64,000 bases of DNA. It comes from Kribbella rubisoli. GTDB taxonomy: Bacteria > Actinomycetota > Actinomycetes > Propionibacteriales > Kribbellaceae. Numbering within the stretch: the first letter of the stretch is position 1; the number at the start of each line of letters is the position of its first letter. The notes below the pieces were generated by a model that was given only the letters and a program-made list of their open reading frames with translations, was not told the origin of the DNA and ran no database searches. The position numbers and the translations under genes were made by a program. Shown here piece by piece: positions 31,710 to 41,246 of this stretch. The DNA is taken from assembly GCF_004217145.1 (NCBI RefSeq), contig NZ_SHKR01000011.1, positions 1,488,001 through 1,552,000 on the forward strand, in the 5' to 3' direction.

Positions 31710-32642
31710 TCACCGGGGTTGCAGCTGGTCGAGCCGGGACAAGATGACGCCCTCGCGGAGCGCCCACGGGCAGATCTCGAGCGCAGGCAGGTCGAACAGG
31801 TCCATCACGGCGTCCGCGACGAGTGCGCCGGCGACCAGCTGCGACGAGCGGCCGGCCGATACTCCCGGCAGCGCTGCGCGCTCCGCGGCGCTCATCTTGG
31901 TCAGCTTCGGGATCCAGTCGTTCAGGTCGTCCCGGTTCAGCGTGCGGGCCACGTACGGGCCGTCGGCGGACGGAGCCGCTCCGGCCAGCCGGGCCAGTGA
32001 GCGGAACGTCTTGCTGGTGGCCACCGAACGCTGCGGCTTGCCGGCCCGCAGCACCGGACCTGCGACGGCCGCCATCTCCAACCGGATCCGCCGCCGCAGC
32101 TCACGGACCTGGTCCTTGTCCGGCGGGTCAGCGGTCAGGGCCTCGCGGGTCAGCCGGCCGGCGCCGAGCTGGACCGAGACCGCCACGGTCGGCTGCTCGT
32201 CCGATCCGGCCGCGATCTCCAGCGACCCGCCGCCGATGTCGAACACCGCCAGCCGGCCGGAGGACCAGCCGAACCAACGCCGTACGGCGAGGAACGTCAG
32301 CCGGGCCTCGTCGTCGCCGCTCAGCACCTCGAGATCCACGCCGGTCTCGGACCGGACGCGGTCCAGCACCTTCTCGCCGTTCGGCGCCTCGCGCAGCGCG
32401 GAGGTGGCGAACGCGAGCACCGACTCGCAGCCCTTGTCCTCGGCCAGCACGACAGCTTCCTTGGTGAACGCGATCAGCCCGTCGGCCCCGGACTCGTCGA
32501 TCTTGCCGTCCTTGTCGAGGTGCTCGGCCAGCCGCAGCTCGGTCTTGTGCGAGTACGCCGGAAGCGGCGCGGCACCGCGATGCGCGTCCACCACGAGCAG
32601 GTGGACGGTGTTTGATCCCACGTCGAGTACGCCGAGCCGCAT
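31710..32642 (-). CDS. Ppx/GppA family phosphatase
   Basis: A 310-residue actin-fold phosphohydrolase. Signatures: [18 protein letters not shown] at the start (phosphate 1), [35 protein letters not shown] (phosphate 2). Hydrolyses polyphosphate and/or pppGpp. It is the counterpart of Rv0496. ATG 32642 with TAGCGT 6 nt upstream, and divergent from the Rv0495c-like gene. Confidence 0.9.
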   Translation of the reverse strand: MRLGVLDVGSNTVHLLVVDAHRGAAPLPAYSHKTELRLAEHLDKDGKIDESGADGLIAFTKEAVVLAEDKGCESVLAFATSALREAPNGEKVLDRVRSETGVDLEVLSGDDEARLTFLAVRRWFGWSSGRLAVFDIGGGSLEIAAGSDEQPTVAVSVQLGAGRLTREALTADPPDKDQVRELRRRIRLEMAAVAGPVLRAGKPQRSVATSKTFRSLARLAGAAPSADGPYVARTLNRDDLNDWIPKLTKMSAAERAALPGVSAGRSSQLVAGALVADAVMDLFDLPALEICPWALREGVILSRLDQLQPR

Positions 32643-32728
32643 TCCCCCACGCTACTGGACGAGCAGAGTAACGGCGGGTCGGGAGTCGGGGTTCACGGTT
32701 GGGGACCGATCGCGCGTACGCTTTCTGA

Positions 32729-33469
32729 GTGCCTGAGGTTTCTCTTGATTTCCCCCGTGCCTGGGTCGAGTTCATCGACCCCGACGACTCCGACCAGGTG
32801 TTCCGCTGCGACCTGACCTGGCTGACGTCCAACTGGACCTGCATCTTCGGCGGTGGCTGCCAGGGGATCTACAAGGGCCGGCCGAACGACGGCTGTTGCA
32901 CGCTCGGCGCGCACTTCTCCGACGCCGACGACGAGAAGCGGGTGAAGAAGTGGGCCAAGGAGCTCGGCAAGGAGGACTGGCAGTTCCGTAAGGAGGGCCG
33001 GGCCAACGGCTGGGTCGAGACCGACGACGAGGGTGAGCGCAAGACCCGGGTCTGGGACGGCGCCTGCATCTTCCTGAACCGTCCGGGTTTCGAAGGCGGC
33101 GCGGGCTGTGCGCTGCACGGGCTGGCGCTCAAGCGCGACATCCACTTCGTCGAGACCAAGCCCGACGTCTGCTGGCAGTTGCCGATCCGGCGGACCTTCC
33201 GCGAGGTCGAGCGGCCCGACGGTACGACGTACACCGAGGTCGGCATCGCGGAGTACGACCGGCGCGGCTGGGGCCCGGGCGGGCACGACCTCGACTGGTA
33301 CTGCACCGGAAACACCGAGGCGCATGTCGGCGTCGAGGCGGTCTTCGAGTCGAGCAAGGTCGAACTGCAGACCCTGATGGGCCACAAGGCGTACGACGTA
33401 CTCGCCGACCTGTGCCGCCAGCACCTGGAGGCAGCCCGACCGCTGCTGCCCCACCCGGCGTCTAAGTAA
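32729..33469 (+). CDS. Conserved cysteine-rich protein of unknown function (Rv0495c-like)
   Basis: A 246-residue protein with many Cys: [57 protein letters not shown] and DLCRQH. The arrangement suggests a metal (Zn or Fe-S) site, but this has not been shown. It matches the actinobacterial Rv0495c family, found divergent from ppx in mycobacteria too. GTG 32729 is leaderless, TACGCT (32717-32722) spaced 6 nt. Confidence 0.82.
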   Translation: MPEVSLDFPRAWVEFIDPDDSDQVFRCDLTWLTSNWTCIFGGGCQGIYKGRPNDGCCTLGAHFSDADDEKRVKKWAKELGKEDWQFRKEGRANGWVETDDEGERKTRVWDGACIFLNRPGFEGGAGCALHGLALKRDIHFVETKPDVCWQLPIRRTFREVERPDGTTYTEVGIAEYDRRGWGPGGHDLDWYCTGNTEAHVGVEAVFESSKVELQTLMGHKAYDVLADLCRQHLEAARPLLPHPASK

Positions 33470-34412
33470 CCTTGCCGTTCTCGACAAGCCAGTCGATGCC
33501 GGCCATCGCGGCCTCGATCGCGGAGTAACGCGGCCGGAAGCCGAGCAGGCGTTCGGCTTTCGCCATCGAGCAGTTGGGGCTGTGCAGGACGTGGTCCCAC
33601 GTCGCCTGGCCGTCCTGCTGGGACAGCTCCTCGCGGAGCCGGTCGATCGGCACGAAGCTGAGCTGCGCGTCCTGGCCGAACCGCTCGGCGACCGCCTCGG
33701 CGTAGCCGCGGAGGGTGACGGCATCGGTCGCGACCGCGTGGAAGCTCTCACCGATCGCGGTCGCCCGGCTGGCGATCGCGCCGAGGAAGACACCGGCCAC
33801 GTCGTCGGCGTGCACGGGGTTGAGGGTTTCGAGCCCGAGGTTCGGAAGCTGTACGGCGGCGCCCTTGGCGAGGCTCTGGTAGACGTCGAGATTGAAATTG
33901 CCGGCCGGATTGACCGGCGTCCAGCCGGGACCGCAGATGTGACCGGGGTGGACGATCGTGACCGGGAACTGGTCGCGGCGGGCCTTGGCGAGCAGGTAGT
34001 CCTCGATCGCGGCCTTCTGGATGCCGTAGTCGCCGAACGGGCGCCGCGGCGCGTCCTCCCGGGTCGGGACGACGGCGCTCGGGCCGTGCACCCAGATCGT
34101 GCCGCAGTGCAGCAGGTGCTGGACCTTGCCCTCGAGCGCCTCGACCAGCTGGCGCGCGCTGTCCTCGGTGAAGCAGATCAGATCGATGACGATGTCGGGG
34201 TCCAGCCCGGCGACGCGGCTGCCGAAGGTGCCCGCGGCATCTTCCGCGGCCCGATCGGCCTGGAGGAACGTGACGTTCCTCCAAGTGCCGTCGGAGTGGT
34301 ACGGCGTCCGTTCGCCGCGGCTGAGCACCGTGACCTGATGACCCAGGCGGATCAGCGCCGGGACCAGGTACGTGCCGATATGACCGGTTCCTCCGATGAC
34401 GACAGTGCGCAT
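33462..34412 (-). CDS. NAD-dependent epimerase/dehydratase (SDR)
   Basis: A 316-residue extended [28 protein letters not shown] (TGxxGxxG), [25 protein letters not shown] and [16 protein letters not shown] (YxxxK). The catalytic Tyr-Lys pair is intact. Substrate unknown. TAGGCT 7 nt before ATG 34412. Convergent overlap of 8 bp with the Rv0495c-like gene. Confidence 0.85.
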   Translation of the reverse strand: MRTVVIGGTGHIGTYLVPALIRLGHQVTVLSRGERTPYHSDGTWRNVTFLQADRAAEDAAGTFGSRVAGLDPDIVIDLICFTEDSARQLVEALEGKVQHLLHCGTIWVHGPSAVVPTREDAPRRPFGDYGIQKAAIEDYLLAKARRDQFPVTIVHPGHICGPGWTPVNPAGNFNLDVYQSLAKGAAVQLPNLGLETLNPVHADDVAGVFLGAIASRATAIGESFHAVATDAVTLRGYAEAVAERFGQDAQLSFVPIDRLREELSQQDGQATWDHVLHSPNCSMAKAERLLGFRPRYSAIEAAMAGIDWLVENGKVT

Positions 34413-34474
34413 GCCGTAGAGCCTAGGGCCTGACGACACACCCAGTACGACGGTTGTGGGTGGGGGACGCAACA

Positions 34475-35116
34475 ATGGCTGGCATGCGTCTGGATCATCT
34501 GTCGTACGCGTGCGGGCCCGAGGGGTGCCGTGCGACCGTCGAGCGGTTGTCCACGCTGCTCGGAGCGGAGTTCGTCGACGGTGGGGTGCACCCGCGCTTC
34601 GGCACGGTGAACCACATCCTCCCGTTGGAGAACGACCGCTACATCGAGGTGGTCGACGTGCTGGACCACCCGGCCTCCGACAAGGCTCCGTTCGGTCAGG
34701 CGGTGCGCGCCCGCAAGGAGCTCGGCGGCGGCTGGCTGGGCTGGGTGGTTGCCGTCCGCGACATGGAGCGGATGGAGCAGCGCCTCGGCCGGCAGGCGGT
34801 TCCGGGCAACCGGCACCGGCCCGACGGGGTCAACCTGACCTGGCGGCAGATCGGCGTGAAGGGTCTGATCGCCGACCCGCAACTGCCGTTCTTCATCCAC
34901 TGGGACGACCTCGGCGAGCACCCGTCGGTCGGCGGCAAGGGCGTCAGGCTGACCGCCCTCGAGATCGCCGGCGACCCGGGCCGCGTCACCGACTGGATCG
35001 GCCACCCGGCCGACCACCTGCTCAACGACCTCGACGTCGCGTGGGTCGGTCCCAACGGCCAGCCCGGCCTCAACGCCGCCCTCTTCGACACCCCGAACGG
35101 CATCGTTCGCCTTTAA
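34475..35116 (+). CDS. VOC-superfamily (glyoxalase-like) protein
   Basis: A 213-residue vicinal-oxygen-chelate fold protein: MAGMRLDHLSYACGPEGCRATVERLSTLLGAEF in the first module, VNHILPLENDRYIEVVDVL and GLIADPQLPFFIHWDD in the second. Glyoxalase-like domain type (PF13468-like). Ligand and reaction unknown. ATG 34475 follows GGGGGACG; ATG 34484 is an alternative. Confidence 0.82.
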   Translation: MAGMRLDHLSYACGPEGCRATVERLSTLLGAEFVDGGVHPRFGTVNHILPLENDRYIEVVDVLDHPASDKAPFGQAVRARKELGGGWLGWVVAVRDMERMEQRLGRQAVPGNRHRPDGVNLTWRQIGVKGLIADPQLPFFIHWDDLGEHPSVGGKGVRLTALEIAGDPGRVTDWIGHPADHLLNDLDVAWVGPNGQPGLNAALFDTPNGIVRL

Positions 35117-35120
35117 CTCA

Positions 35121-35149
35121 AACCCCGGTCGCTCTTGACCGGGGGTTTT
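35121..35149 (+). terminator. Intrinsic terminator after the VOC gene
   Basis: AACCCCGGTC, 6-nt loop, GACCGGGGGTT, then TTTTC: a 10-bp stem with one bulge followed by T's, 4 nt after the stop codon. Confidence 0.9.
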
Positions 35150-35162
35150 CTCCGGCCTAACG

Positions 35163-35180
35163 TACAACCAAATGGTTGTA
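35163..35180. promoter_or_regulatory. ArsR operator overlapping its own start codon
   Basis: TACAACCAAATGGTTGTA, an 8-bp inverted repeat with 2-bp centre that includes the ATG (35172-35174) of the ArsR gene. This arrangement is typical of ArsR regulators paired with SRPBCC proteins. Confidence 0.75.
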
Positions 35181-35528
35181 GATGAGGTTCTGACAGATCG
35201 GTTGCTGCACGCGTTGGCGGATGCGACGCGGCGCGACATCGTGCGGCGGTGTCTGGGCGAGGCGGCATCGGTGTCCCGGTTGGCCGACGTGTATCCGATG
35301 AGTTTCGCCGCGGTGCAGAAGCACGTCGCGGTCCTGGAGCGGGCCGGCCTGGTGAGCAAGGAACGACGCGGGAGGGAGCAGCTCGTGCGCAGTGAGATCG
35401 ACGCCGTACGGCGGGCCCGGCAGGCGCTGGACCAGCTCGAGGCGACCTGGCGCGGACGGATCGAGCGGATGTCCGACCTGTTGGCCGAAGACGAAGGAGA
35501 TGGAACACATGGGCGTGACCAGCATTGA
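35172..35528 (+). CDS. ArsR family winged-helix regulator
   Basis: A 118-residue regulator: LTDRLLHALADATRRDIVRRCLGEAASVSRLADVYPMSFAAVQKHVAVLERAGLVSKERRGREQLV (residues 6-72). It lacks the metal-binding CxC motif, matching the SRPBCC-associated subfamily. ATG 35172 lies in its own operator. It overlaps the next gene by 20 bp. Confidence 0.9.
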   Translation: MVVDEVLTDRLLHALADATRRDIVRRCLGEAASVSRLADVYPMSFAAVQKHVAVLERAGLVSKERRGREQLVRSEIDAVRRARQALDQLEATWRGRIERMSDLLAEDEGDGTHGRDQH

Positions 35529-35994
35529 CAAGGATTTCGAGGCGTTGACCCTGACCCTGGTGGCCGACTTCGACGCGTCCACCGACAAGGTCTGGGAGCT
35601 GTGGGCCGACCCGCGCAAGCTCGAGCGGTGGTGGGGGCCTCCGACGCATCCGGCGACGATGGTCGATCACGACCTGACGCCGGGCGGCCGGGTGTTCTAC
35701 TACATGACCGGCCCGGAGGGCGAGAAGTTCCACGGCCTGTGGCAGTTCCTCGCGGTGGATCCGCCGAAGTCGCTCGAGTTCGTCGACGCGTTCGCGAACG
35801 CCGACGGGGAGATCGACGACGCCCTCCCGCCGTACATCGCGCATCTGGAGCTGACGGCGTCAGACGGCGGCACCCGGATGGAGCTGCGCGCTTCGTTCGA
35901 CACCCGCGAGCAGATGGATCAGCTGCTCGGCATCCAGATGGACGTCGGCATGCAGCAGGCCATGTCGCAGATCGACGCCCTGCTCGCCGCCTAG
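35509..35994 (+). CDS. SRPBCC (AHSA1-like) domain protein
   Basis: A 161-residue START/AHSA1-fold protein with the family motifs VADFDASTDKVWELWADPRKLERWWGPPTHP and GEKFHGLWQFLAVDPPKSLEFVDAF. Such proteins bind hydrophobic ligands in a deep cavity. ATG 35509 has GAAGGA upstream. It is co-transcribed with ArsR; the pair is common in actinobacteria, function unknown. It overlaps the wax-ester synthase gene by 4 bp, tail to tail. Confidence 0.88.
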   Translation: MGVTSIDKDFEALTLTLVADFDASTDKVWELWADPRKLERWWGPPTHPATMVDHDLTPGGRVFYYMTGPEGEKFHGLWQFLAVDPPKSLEFVDAFANADGEIDDALPPYIAHLELTASDGGTRMELRASFDTREQMDQLLGIQMDVGMQQAMSQIDALLAA

Positions 35995-37376
35995 TGGATG
36001 TTCTCGAGGTCTGCCAATGAGGTCTCGAGGTGGCCGAGCAGGCGTTGCAGGTGCGGGACGGTGCGGCGGTCACCGATCAGGCCGAAGTGGAGCTGGTGGT
36101 CGTAGCTGGTGACGCTGATGTTCAACGCCTGGCCGTTGAGCACGATGCTCGCCGGGTACATCCCGAGCAGCCGCGAGCGGTTCCAGTACAGCGGGCTCTC
36201 GGTGGGTCCCGGCACATTCGAGATCACCACGTTGTACGGCGGCGTCGTACGGCCGGCCACACCGGGGAGGACTGCGGCCGGGCCTGCGACGCCGAAGCCG
36301 AGCGCGCCGACGATCAGGTTCTGCAGCGGGCTGAGCTCGGACAGCACGCCCTTGCCGTGGGCGGTCGAGGACATGATCCGACGGATCCGGCGCTCGGCAT
36401 CGGGCAGGTCGGTGGCGAGGTCCGCGATCAACGTGGCGAGCGAGTTGCCACCACCGGGCGCGCCGTCGCGGTCCCGCAAGGAAACCGGGACCATCGCCGT
36501 CAACGCCTTGTCCGGAAGGGCATCCAGCTCGAGCAAGTAGTTGCGCAAGGCCCCTGAACACATCGCGAGCAGTACGTCGTTCAACGTCGCACCGGTGATC
36601 GCCCGGACCTTCTCCAACCGCTCGAGAGGCCAGGACTGCGCCGCGAACCTCCGAGCCCCGGTCACCCCCTGATTGAAGATCGTCTTCGGCGCCTGGAACG
36701 GCATCGTCGACTGCAGCAGGCCCTTGACCCCGGCCAACGGGAGACCCGCCAGATCGGCGAACGTCTTGACCGCGCCGACCGGCATTCGTGCGAGCGACGG
36801 CAGCCAGCCGGCACTCGCAGCCTGCTCGTGCTGCTGCGGCAGCGCGTAGGTGGGTGGCATGCCGGTACTACAAGGGTCGGTGGTGAGGGTGTCCTGCATC
36901 CAGCGGAGAGCGGTGACGCCGTCGATCATCGAGTGGTGGATCTTGCTGTAGATCGCGAAGCGGCGGCCCTCGACGCCTTCGATCAGATGCATCTCCCATA
37001 GCGGGCGGTGACGGTCCAGGAGCGTTCCGTGCAGTCGGCTGGTGAGTTCGAACAGCTCCCGGTAGCGCCCCGGGCGAGGTAGCGCGGACAGCCGGACGTG
37101 GTACTCGAGGTCGATGTCCGGATCCTGCTCCCAGGACCAGTAGCCGAGGTCCTGCGGCCGGTTCCGCACCCGCCGTTCGAACAAGGGATTGACCGACGGC
37201 GCCGCAACCATGTCCTGGTACAGCCGGGAGACGAAGTCCCGCGAGCTCTCCGGGAACACATTGTCCCGGCCCGCGCCCTCCGGAAGCTCGAACAGCATCA
37301 ACCCACCGACATGCATCGGCTGCTCCCGGGTCTCGCCACCCAAGAACATCGCGTCCAGCGGCCCCACCCTCGTCAC
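35991..37376 (-). CDS. Wax ester synthase/diacylglycerol acyltransferase (WS/DGAT)
   Basis: A 461-residue acyltransferase with the active site IHHSMIDGVTALRWMQD (HHxxxDG at residues 147-153), PLDAMFLGGE at the start and RTTPPYNVVISNVPGPTESPLYWNRSRLLGMYP near residue 385, all family signatures. It esterifies long-chain fatty acyl groups with diacylglycerol or a fatty alcohol, building storage lipid. GTG 37376 follows GGGAGG. Standalone gene. Confidence 0.92.
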   Translation of the reverse strand: MTRVGPLDAMFLGGETREQPMHVGGLMLFELPEGAGRDNVFPESSRDFVSRLYQDMVAAPSVNPLFERRVRNRPQDLGYWSWEQDPDIDLEYHVRLSALPRPGRYRELFELTSRLHGTLLDRHRPLWEMHLIEGVEGRRFAIYSKIHHSMIDGVTALRWMQDTLTTDPCSTGMPPTYALPQQHEQAASAGWLPSLARMPVGAVKTFADLAGLPLAGVKGLLQSTMPFQAPKTIFNQGVTGARRFAAQSWPLERLEKVRAITGATLNDVLLAMCSGALRNYLLELDALPDKALTAMVPVSLRDRDGAPGGGNSLATLIADLATDLPDAERRIRRIMSSTAHGKGVLSELSPLQNLIVGALGFGVAGPAAVLPGVAGRTTPPYNVVISNVPGPTESPLYWNRSRLLGMYPASIVLNGQALNISVTSYDHQLHFGLIGDRRTVPHLQRLLGHLETSLADLENIH

Positions 37377-37615
37377 GGGGCCTCCCGGTCTGGACTGAGG
37401 AGCGGAGGGAGCGAAGCGACCGGAGCGACGAGGGAAGGCCGGGAGTTACTGCCCCGTGACCGCCGCGCCGGAGGCGCGGCATTCAATAGCGTCATGCGTC
37501 CTCCGCTCCCCGACCCGACCCGGCCCGGCCCGGCCCTCCGACGCTTCATCGTTCGCCAGAGACGGCCGGGTCGTCTACCCCTGCTAACAGGGATTACGGA
37601 GATTTAGTTATCCCC
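37377..37615. other. Intergenic segment with short GC repeats
   Basis: GGAGCGGAGGGAGCGAAGCGACCGGAGCGACGAG-like run near 37405-37436 (repeating GAGCGNAGCGA units) and GACCCGGCCCGGCCCGGCCC near 37515. No gene. It separates the WS/DGAT start from the hexosaminidase 3' end. Confidence 0.35.
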
Positions 37616-39046
37616 TCAGCTATCGAGTGGGCGGTAGTTCACGCCGAGCCGCTCGATCCGCGCCAGGTGCGGGCGGAGCCGGCCGAGGAACTCGTCGTAC
37701 GAGACCTTCTCCGAGCCCCAGGCGCGCTCGGCGAACGCGGACAGCCGCGGTAGCAGCATGTAACCGACCTGCTCCGGGTTGGGCATGTACTCGGTCCAGA
37801 TCTGGCACTGCGTGCCGACAATCAGCGCCTTCTCGTCGTCGGTCAGCGACTCCGGGATCACCTCGAAGTCGTACACCTTCTCCAGCGGGATGAAGTTGCC
37901 GATGGCAAGCGGTTCGGTGGCCGGGTCGCCCTGGTAGTAGTCGAAGTACACCGACTCGCACGGCGCCATCACCGTCTCGTGACCGGCCTTCACCGAGATC
38001 TCGCCGCGCTCGGCGCTCCGCCACGCCATGATCACCGCGTCGTCCGGGCAGTCGGTGTCGACCATCTCGTCCCAGCCGACCAGCCGTCGGTCCCGCTCGG
38101 CCAGCACCTCCGCGACCTGCGCGGTGAACCAGCCCTGCAGCTGCCCGGGCTCGTCCAGCCCCAGCTCGGCCTGCCGCTTCTGCGCCGCCTCGGACTCGCC
38201 CCACTGCACCGACGGGCACTCGTCACCGCCGAGGTGGATGTACGGCGAGGGGAAGATGTCCAGCACCTCACGCAGCACGGTCTTCACGAACTCGACCGTC
38301 GCGTCGTTGACGTTCAGCACGTCCTCGCTGATGCCCCAGTACTGGCGGACCGTCAACTGCTGGTCCGGGTGGTTCCCCAGCTCCGGGTACGCCGTGATCG
38401 CGGCCTGCATGTGCCCCGGCAGGTCGATCTCCGGTACGACGGTGATCCCGCGCTCGGCGGCGTACGCGACGATCTCTCGGAGGTCGTCCTTGGTGTAGAA
38501 CCCGCCGTGCCGCTCACCGTCGTACTCGAACTCCTTCTGGCCGCGGGTCATCTTGCCGACCATCGTCTCGGCCCGCCACGCGCCGATCTCGGTGAGCTTC
38601 GGGTACGCCTCGATCTCGACCCGCCAGCCCTGGTCGTCGGTGAGGTGGAAATGCAGCACGTTCAGGCGGTGCAGGGCGAGTACGTCGATGACCTTGAGGA
38701 CGAACTCCTTCGGCATGAAATGCCGCGCGACGTCGAGCATCATCCCGCGCCAGGCGAACCGCGGCGCGTCGGCGATCCGCGCCAGCGGGACCGCGACCTT
38801 GCCGAACTCGTCGGTCGGCTCGGCCGCCTCGATCAGCTGCGCGTACGTCGTCTCCGCGTGCCGGAGCGCGTCCTCGGAGCCGGCCGTCAGGCGGGCGCCG
38901 TCGAGGCTGACGTCGATGCGGTATTCGTTCGGTTCGAGGTTCTCGACCACGTCCCGGACGGCCTCCCCGAGCGGATCGGCGGTGATCCACCGGCCCTCGT
39001 CGACGGCGAGTTCTCGCGGGGCAGGGACGATCGCAATATCGGACAT
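37616..39046 (-). CDS. Family 20 beta-N-acetylhexosaminidase, cytoplasmic
   Basis: A 476-residue GH20 enzyme releasing terminal GlcNAc or GalNAc. Catalytic Asp-Glu in IHLGGDECPS (residues 275-276), substrate region FHLTDDQGWRVEIEAYPKLTEIGAWR and FYTKDDLREIVAYAAERGITVVPEIDLPGHMQAAI. No signal peptide, so probably cytosolic and acting on imported chito-oligosaccharides. ATG 39046 is preceded by GGAG. Divergent from an MFS gene, a possible sugar importer or exporter. Confidence 0.92.
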   Translation of the reverse strand: MSDIAIVPAPRELAVDEGRWITADPLGEAVRDVVENLEPNEYRIDVSLDGARLTAGSEDALRHAETTYAQLIEAAEPTDEFGKVAVPLARIADAPRFAWRGMMLDVARHFMPKEFVLKVIDVLALHRLNVLHFHLTDDQGWRVEIEAYPKLTEIGAWRAETMVGKMTRGQKEFEYDGERHGGFYTKDDLREIVAYAAERGITVVPEIDLPGHMQAAITAYPELGNHPDQQLTVRQYWGISEDVLNVNDATVEFVKTVLREVLDIFPSPYIHLGGDECPSVQWGESEAAQKRQAELGLDEPGQLQGWFTAQVAEVLAERDRRLVGWDEMVDTDCPDDAVIMAWRSAERGEISVKAGHETVMAPCESVYFDYYQGDPATEPLAIGNFIPLEKVYDFEVIPESLTDDEKALIVGTQCQIWTEYMPNPEQVGYMLLPRLSAFAERAWGSEKVSYDEFLGRLRPHLARIERLGVNYRPLDS

Positions 39047-39102
39047 CCGGACTCCAAAGCTGAGCACACAAGAACGTGCCTCGAATTATGTCGGGACCAT
39101 CC

Positions 39103-39108
39103 TATAAT
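39103..39108 (+). promoter_or_regulatory. -10 element (TATAAT) of the MFS gene
   Basis: Exact TATAAT in a GC-rich region, 36 nt before GTG 39145. No convincing -35 (TTGACA-like) 17 bp upstream. Confidence 0.5.
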
Positions 39109-39144
39109 CAGCTTCCCCGTCAGGTTCCATGAGAGGGTTTGCCC

Positions 39145-40344
39145 GTGACCAGCGAGCAGCAGCGGACGACCCTACGCGTGCTGGTCGCCAGCAACGCACT
39201 CGGCGGAGTCGCGACCGCCAGCGGCTTCGCGGTGGCCGCCCTCCTCGCCGAGAACGTCTCCGGCTCGACGTCCCTGGCCGGCCTGGTCGCCACCTCGACC
39301 ACGCTGGGCGCCGCCGCTCTCGCCGTACCTCTGGCAGGCCTTGCCCGCTCCCATGGTCGACGGGTCTCACTGAGCCTCGGCTACCTGATCGCGTTCGTCG
39401 GAGCCGCTCTGACGATCGTCGCTGCACAGCTCGGCTCGCTCACCCTGCTGCTCGCAGCCGGCTGCCTCTTCGGCAGCGGCTCGGCCTCCAATCTCCAGTC
39501 GCGGTACGCCGCCACCGACGCCGCCGAACCCAGCCGCGTCGCCCGCTCGCTCGGACTGGTCGTCTGGGCCACCACGATCGGCGTGATCGTCGGACCGAAC
39601 CTGACCGGCGTGGGCGGTTCGGTCGGATCGTCGCTCGGCATCCTGGCGCTGGCCGGGCCGTACACCTTCTCGGTCGTCGCCTTCGGACTCAGTGCAGCCA
39701 CCGTCTGGGTGGGCATGCGGAGCCAGGTGCGACCGACCAGGGTGGAGCGCCAGCCGCTGGCCGCGACGTTCCGGCAGGTGATCGCGATTCCCCATGCACG
39801 CCTGGGGTTGCTGGCCATCGCGACTGCACACGCGGTGATGGTCGGGGTCATGTCGATGACGTCGGTTCACCTGCGACACCACGGCGCTTCCCTGACCATC
39901 GTCGGCTTCGTCATCAGCGGACACGTCGCCGGCATGTACGCGCTGTCCCCGGTGACCGGCTGGCTGGCCGACCGGCTCGGCCGCATCCCCACGATCGGCA
40001 TCGGCCTCGGCATCCTCGCGATCGCGATGACGCTTGCCGCTGTCGCGCCGGATGACGCGCATGCTCTGACCGGACTCGCCCTGTTCACGCTGGGCCTGGG
40101 CTGGTCCGCCTGTCTGGTCGCCGGGTCGACTCTGCTGTCCCGGTCCGTCCCGGACGGCATTCGCACGTCGGCTCAGGGCCTGTCCGACCTGACCATGGGC
40201 GTGCTGGCTTCCCTTTCGGGCACGGCTGCCGGCCCGGTCCTCGCCTACCTCGGCTTCCACTGGCTGGCGGTCTTCTGCGGGCTGCTCCTGATCCCGGCCG
40301 GCCTGACTGCTGCACTAACCAAGCAGCAGATGCAGCGTGCGTGA
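39145..40344 (+). CDS. MFS transporter
   Basis: A 399-residue transporter with about 12 transmembrane helices in two halves; GLARSHGRRVSLSLGYLIAF is the loop 2-3 MFS motif and GWLADRLGRIPTIGIGLGIL its repeat in the second half. GTG 39145 is chosen because GAGAGGG lies 7 nt upstream; TTG 39139 is an alternative. Substrate unknown. Divergent from the GH20 gene and overlaps the GNAT gene tail-to-tail by 30 bp. Confidence 0.87.
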   Translation: MTSEQQRTTLRVLVASNALGGVATASGFAVAALLAENVSGSTSLAGLVATSTTLGAAALAVPLAGLARSHGRRVSLSLGYLIAFVGAALTIVAAQLGSLTLLLAAGCLFGSGSASNLQSRYAATDAAEPSRVARSLGLVVWATTIGVIVGPNLTGVGGSVGSSLGILALAGPYTFSVVAFGLSAATVWVGMRSQVRPTRVERQPLAATFRQVIAIPHARLGLLAIATAHAVMVGVMSMTSVHLRHHGASLTIVGFVISGHVAGMYALSPVTGWLADRLGRIPTIGIGLGILAIAMTLAAVAPDDAHALTGLALFTLGLGWSACLVAGSTLLSRSVPDGIRTSAQGLSDLTMGVLASLSGTAAGPVLAYLGFHWLAVFCGLLLIPAGLTAALTKQQMQRA

Positions 40345-41202
40345 ACCCGGCCGAAAGCCGAAGCTCTGGTACAGCGCCCGCGCTTGCGGGTATCCGTCAT
40401 CACCTCGAGGACAGACGACCGCCTTGGTCCCACCTGCTTCTCGCAGCGCATGCAGTGCGGCCAGGTTGACCGCCGCGCCGAGTCCACGCCGCCGGTACTC
40501 CGGAGCGCACCCGACGGGCTCAACCAACCCGACCTGGTGTTGCTCATCCAGCCAGATCAACGCCGAGGCGACGAAGTCCCCGGCCTCGTTCTCCACCACC
40601 CAATCCAGCTCCGGTCGGTAGGGCCAGGTCGACATCACCTCGGCCATGTCGTCGTCGGTCACCTTCGACGGTGCCAGGTCGGACCAGGCCGCCCGGTGCG
40701 CAGCAGCCCGCTTCGCCACCTCGTCCTGCTGTACGTGCCGCAGTGTCAGCCCCTCGGGCACGACAGGTTCGGCCAGTGCGTCCAGCGAGATCCAGTGGTG
40801 GGTGTAGTACGGCGCATCGTCGACAAGCTGGAAGCCGGCCGACTCCAGTGCGGCCAGCAAGTGCCTCTCGGTCTCCAGCACACCGGCGGCCAACTGCGGA
40901 CCGTCTGCTGTGGCCTGGAACCACTCGACGACCGTAGCTGCGAGCTCCGGCCGACCCGGGTCCACGGTCATCAGGAGATGACCCGGCTGCGCCAGCCACC
41001 CCCAAGCCACCACGTCGTCGCCGTCACGCCAGACCGCCGTACGCCAATTCGCAGACGAGCGGCGAGCGTTCACGCTGCGCTCCCAGGCGACGTCCCCGAG
41101 GTGCAGCCGGGACACCGGACTCCAGGTCCGCTGGACGAGCTCCTGCATGTCGCTGAGGCCGTCAGGGCCGGCGTACTCGGTCATCTGCACGGATCGCAGC
41201 AT
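40315..41202 (-). CDS. GNAT family N-acetyltransferase (two-domain)
   Basis: A 295-residue protein. The C-terminal half holds an acetyl-CoA motif (VGCAPEYRRRGLGAAVNLAALHALREAGGTKAVV), the N-terminal half a weaker GNAT-like module. It ends in ALYQSFGFRPGS. Substrate unknown. ATG 41202 is preferred; ATG 41184 is possible and neither has a clear ribosome-binding site. Divergent from a methyltransferase gene. Confidence 0.82.
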   Translation of the reverse strand: MLRSVQMTEYAGPDGLSDMQELVQRTWSPVSRLHLGDVAWERSVNARRSSANWRTAVWRDGDDVVAWGWLAQPGHLLMTVDPGRPELAATVVEWFQATADGPQLAAGVLETERHLLAALESAGFQLVDDAPYYTHHWISLDALAEPVVPEGLTLRHVQQDEVAKRAAAHRAAWSDLAPSKVTDDDMAEVMSTWPYRPELDWVVENEAGDFVASALIWLDEQHQVGLVEPVGCAPEYRRRGLGAAVNLAALHALREAGGTKAVVCPRGDDGYPQARALYQSFGFRPGSRTLHLLLG

Positions 41203-41246
41203 CGCAGTGCCGGAGGGCCGACTCAACTGCATTAGGCTCAAACGTC

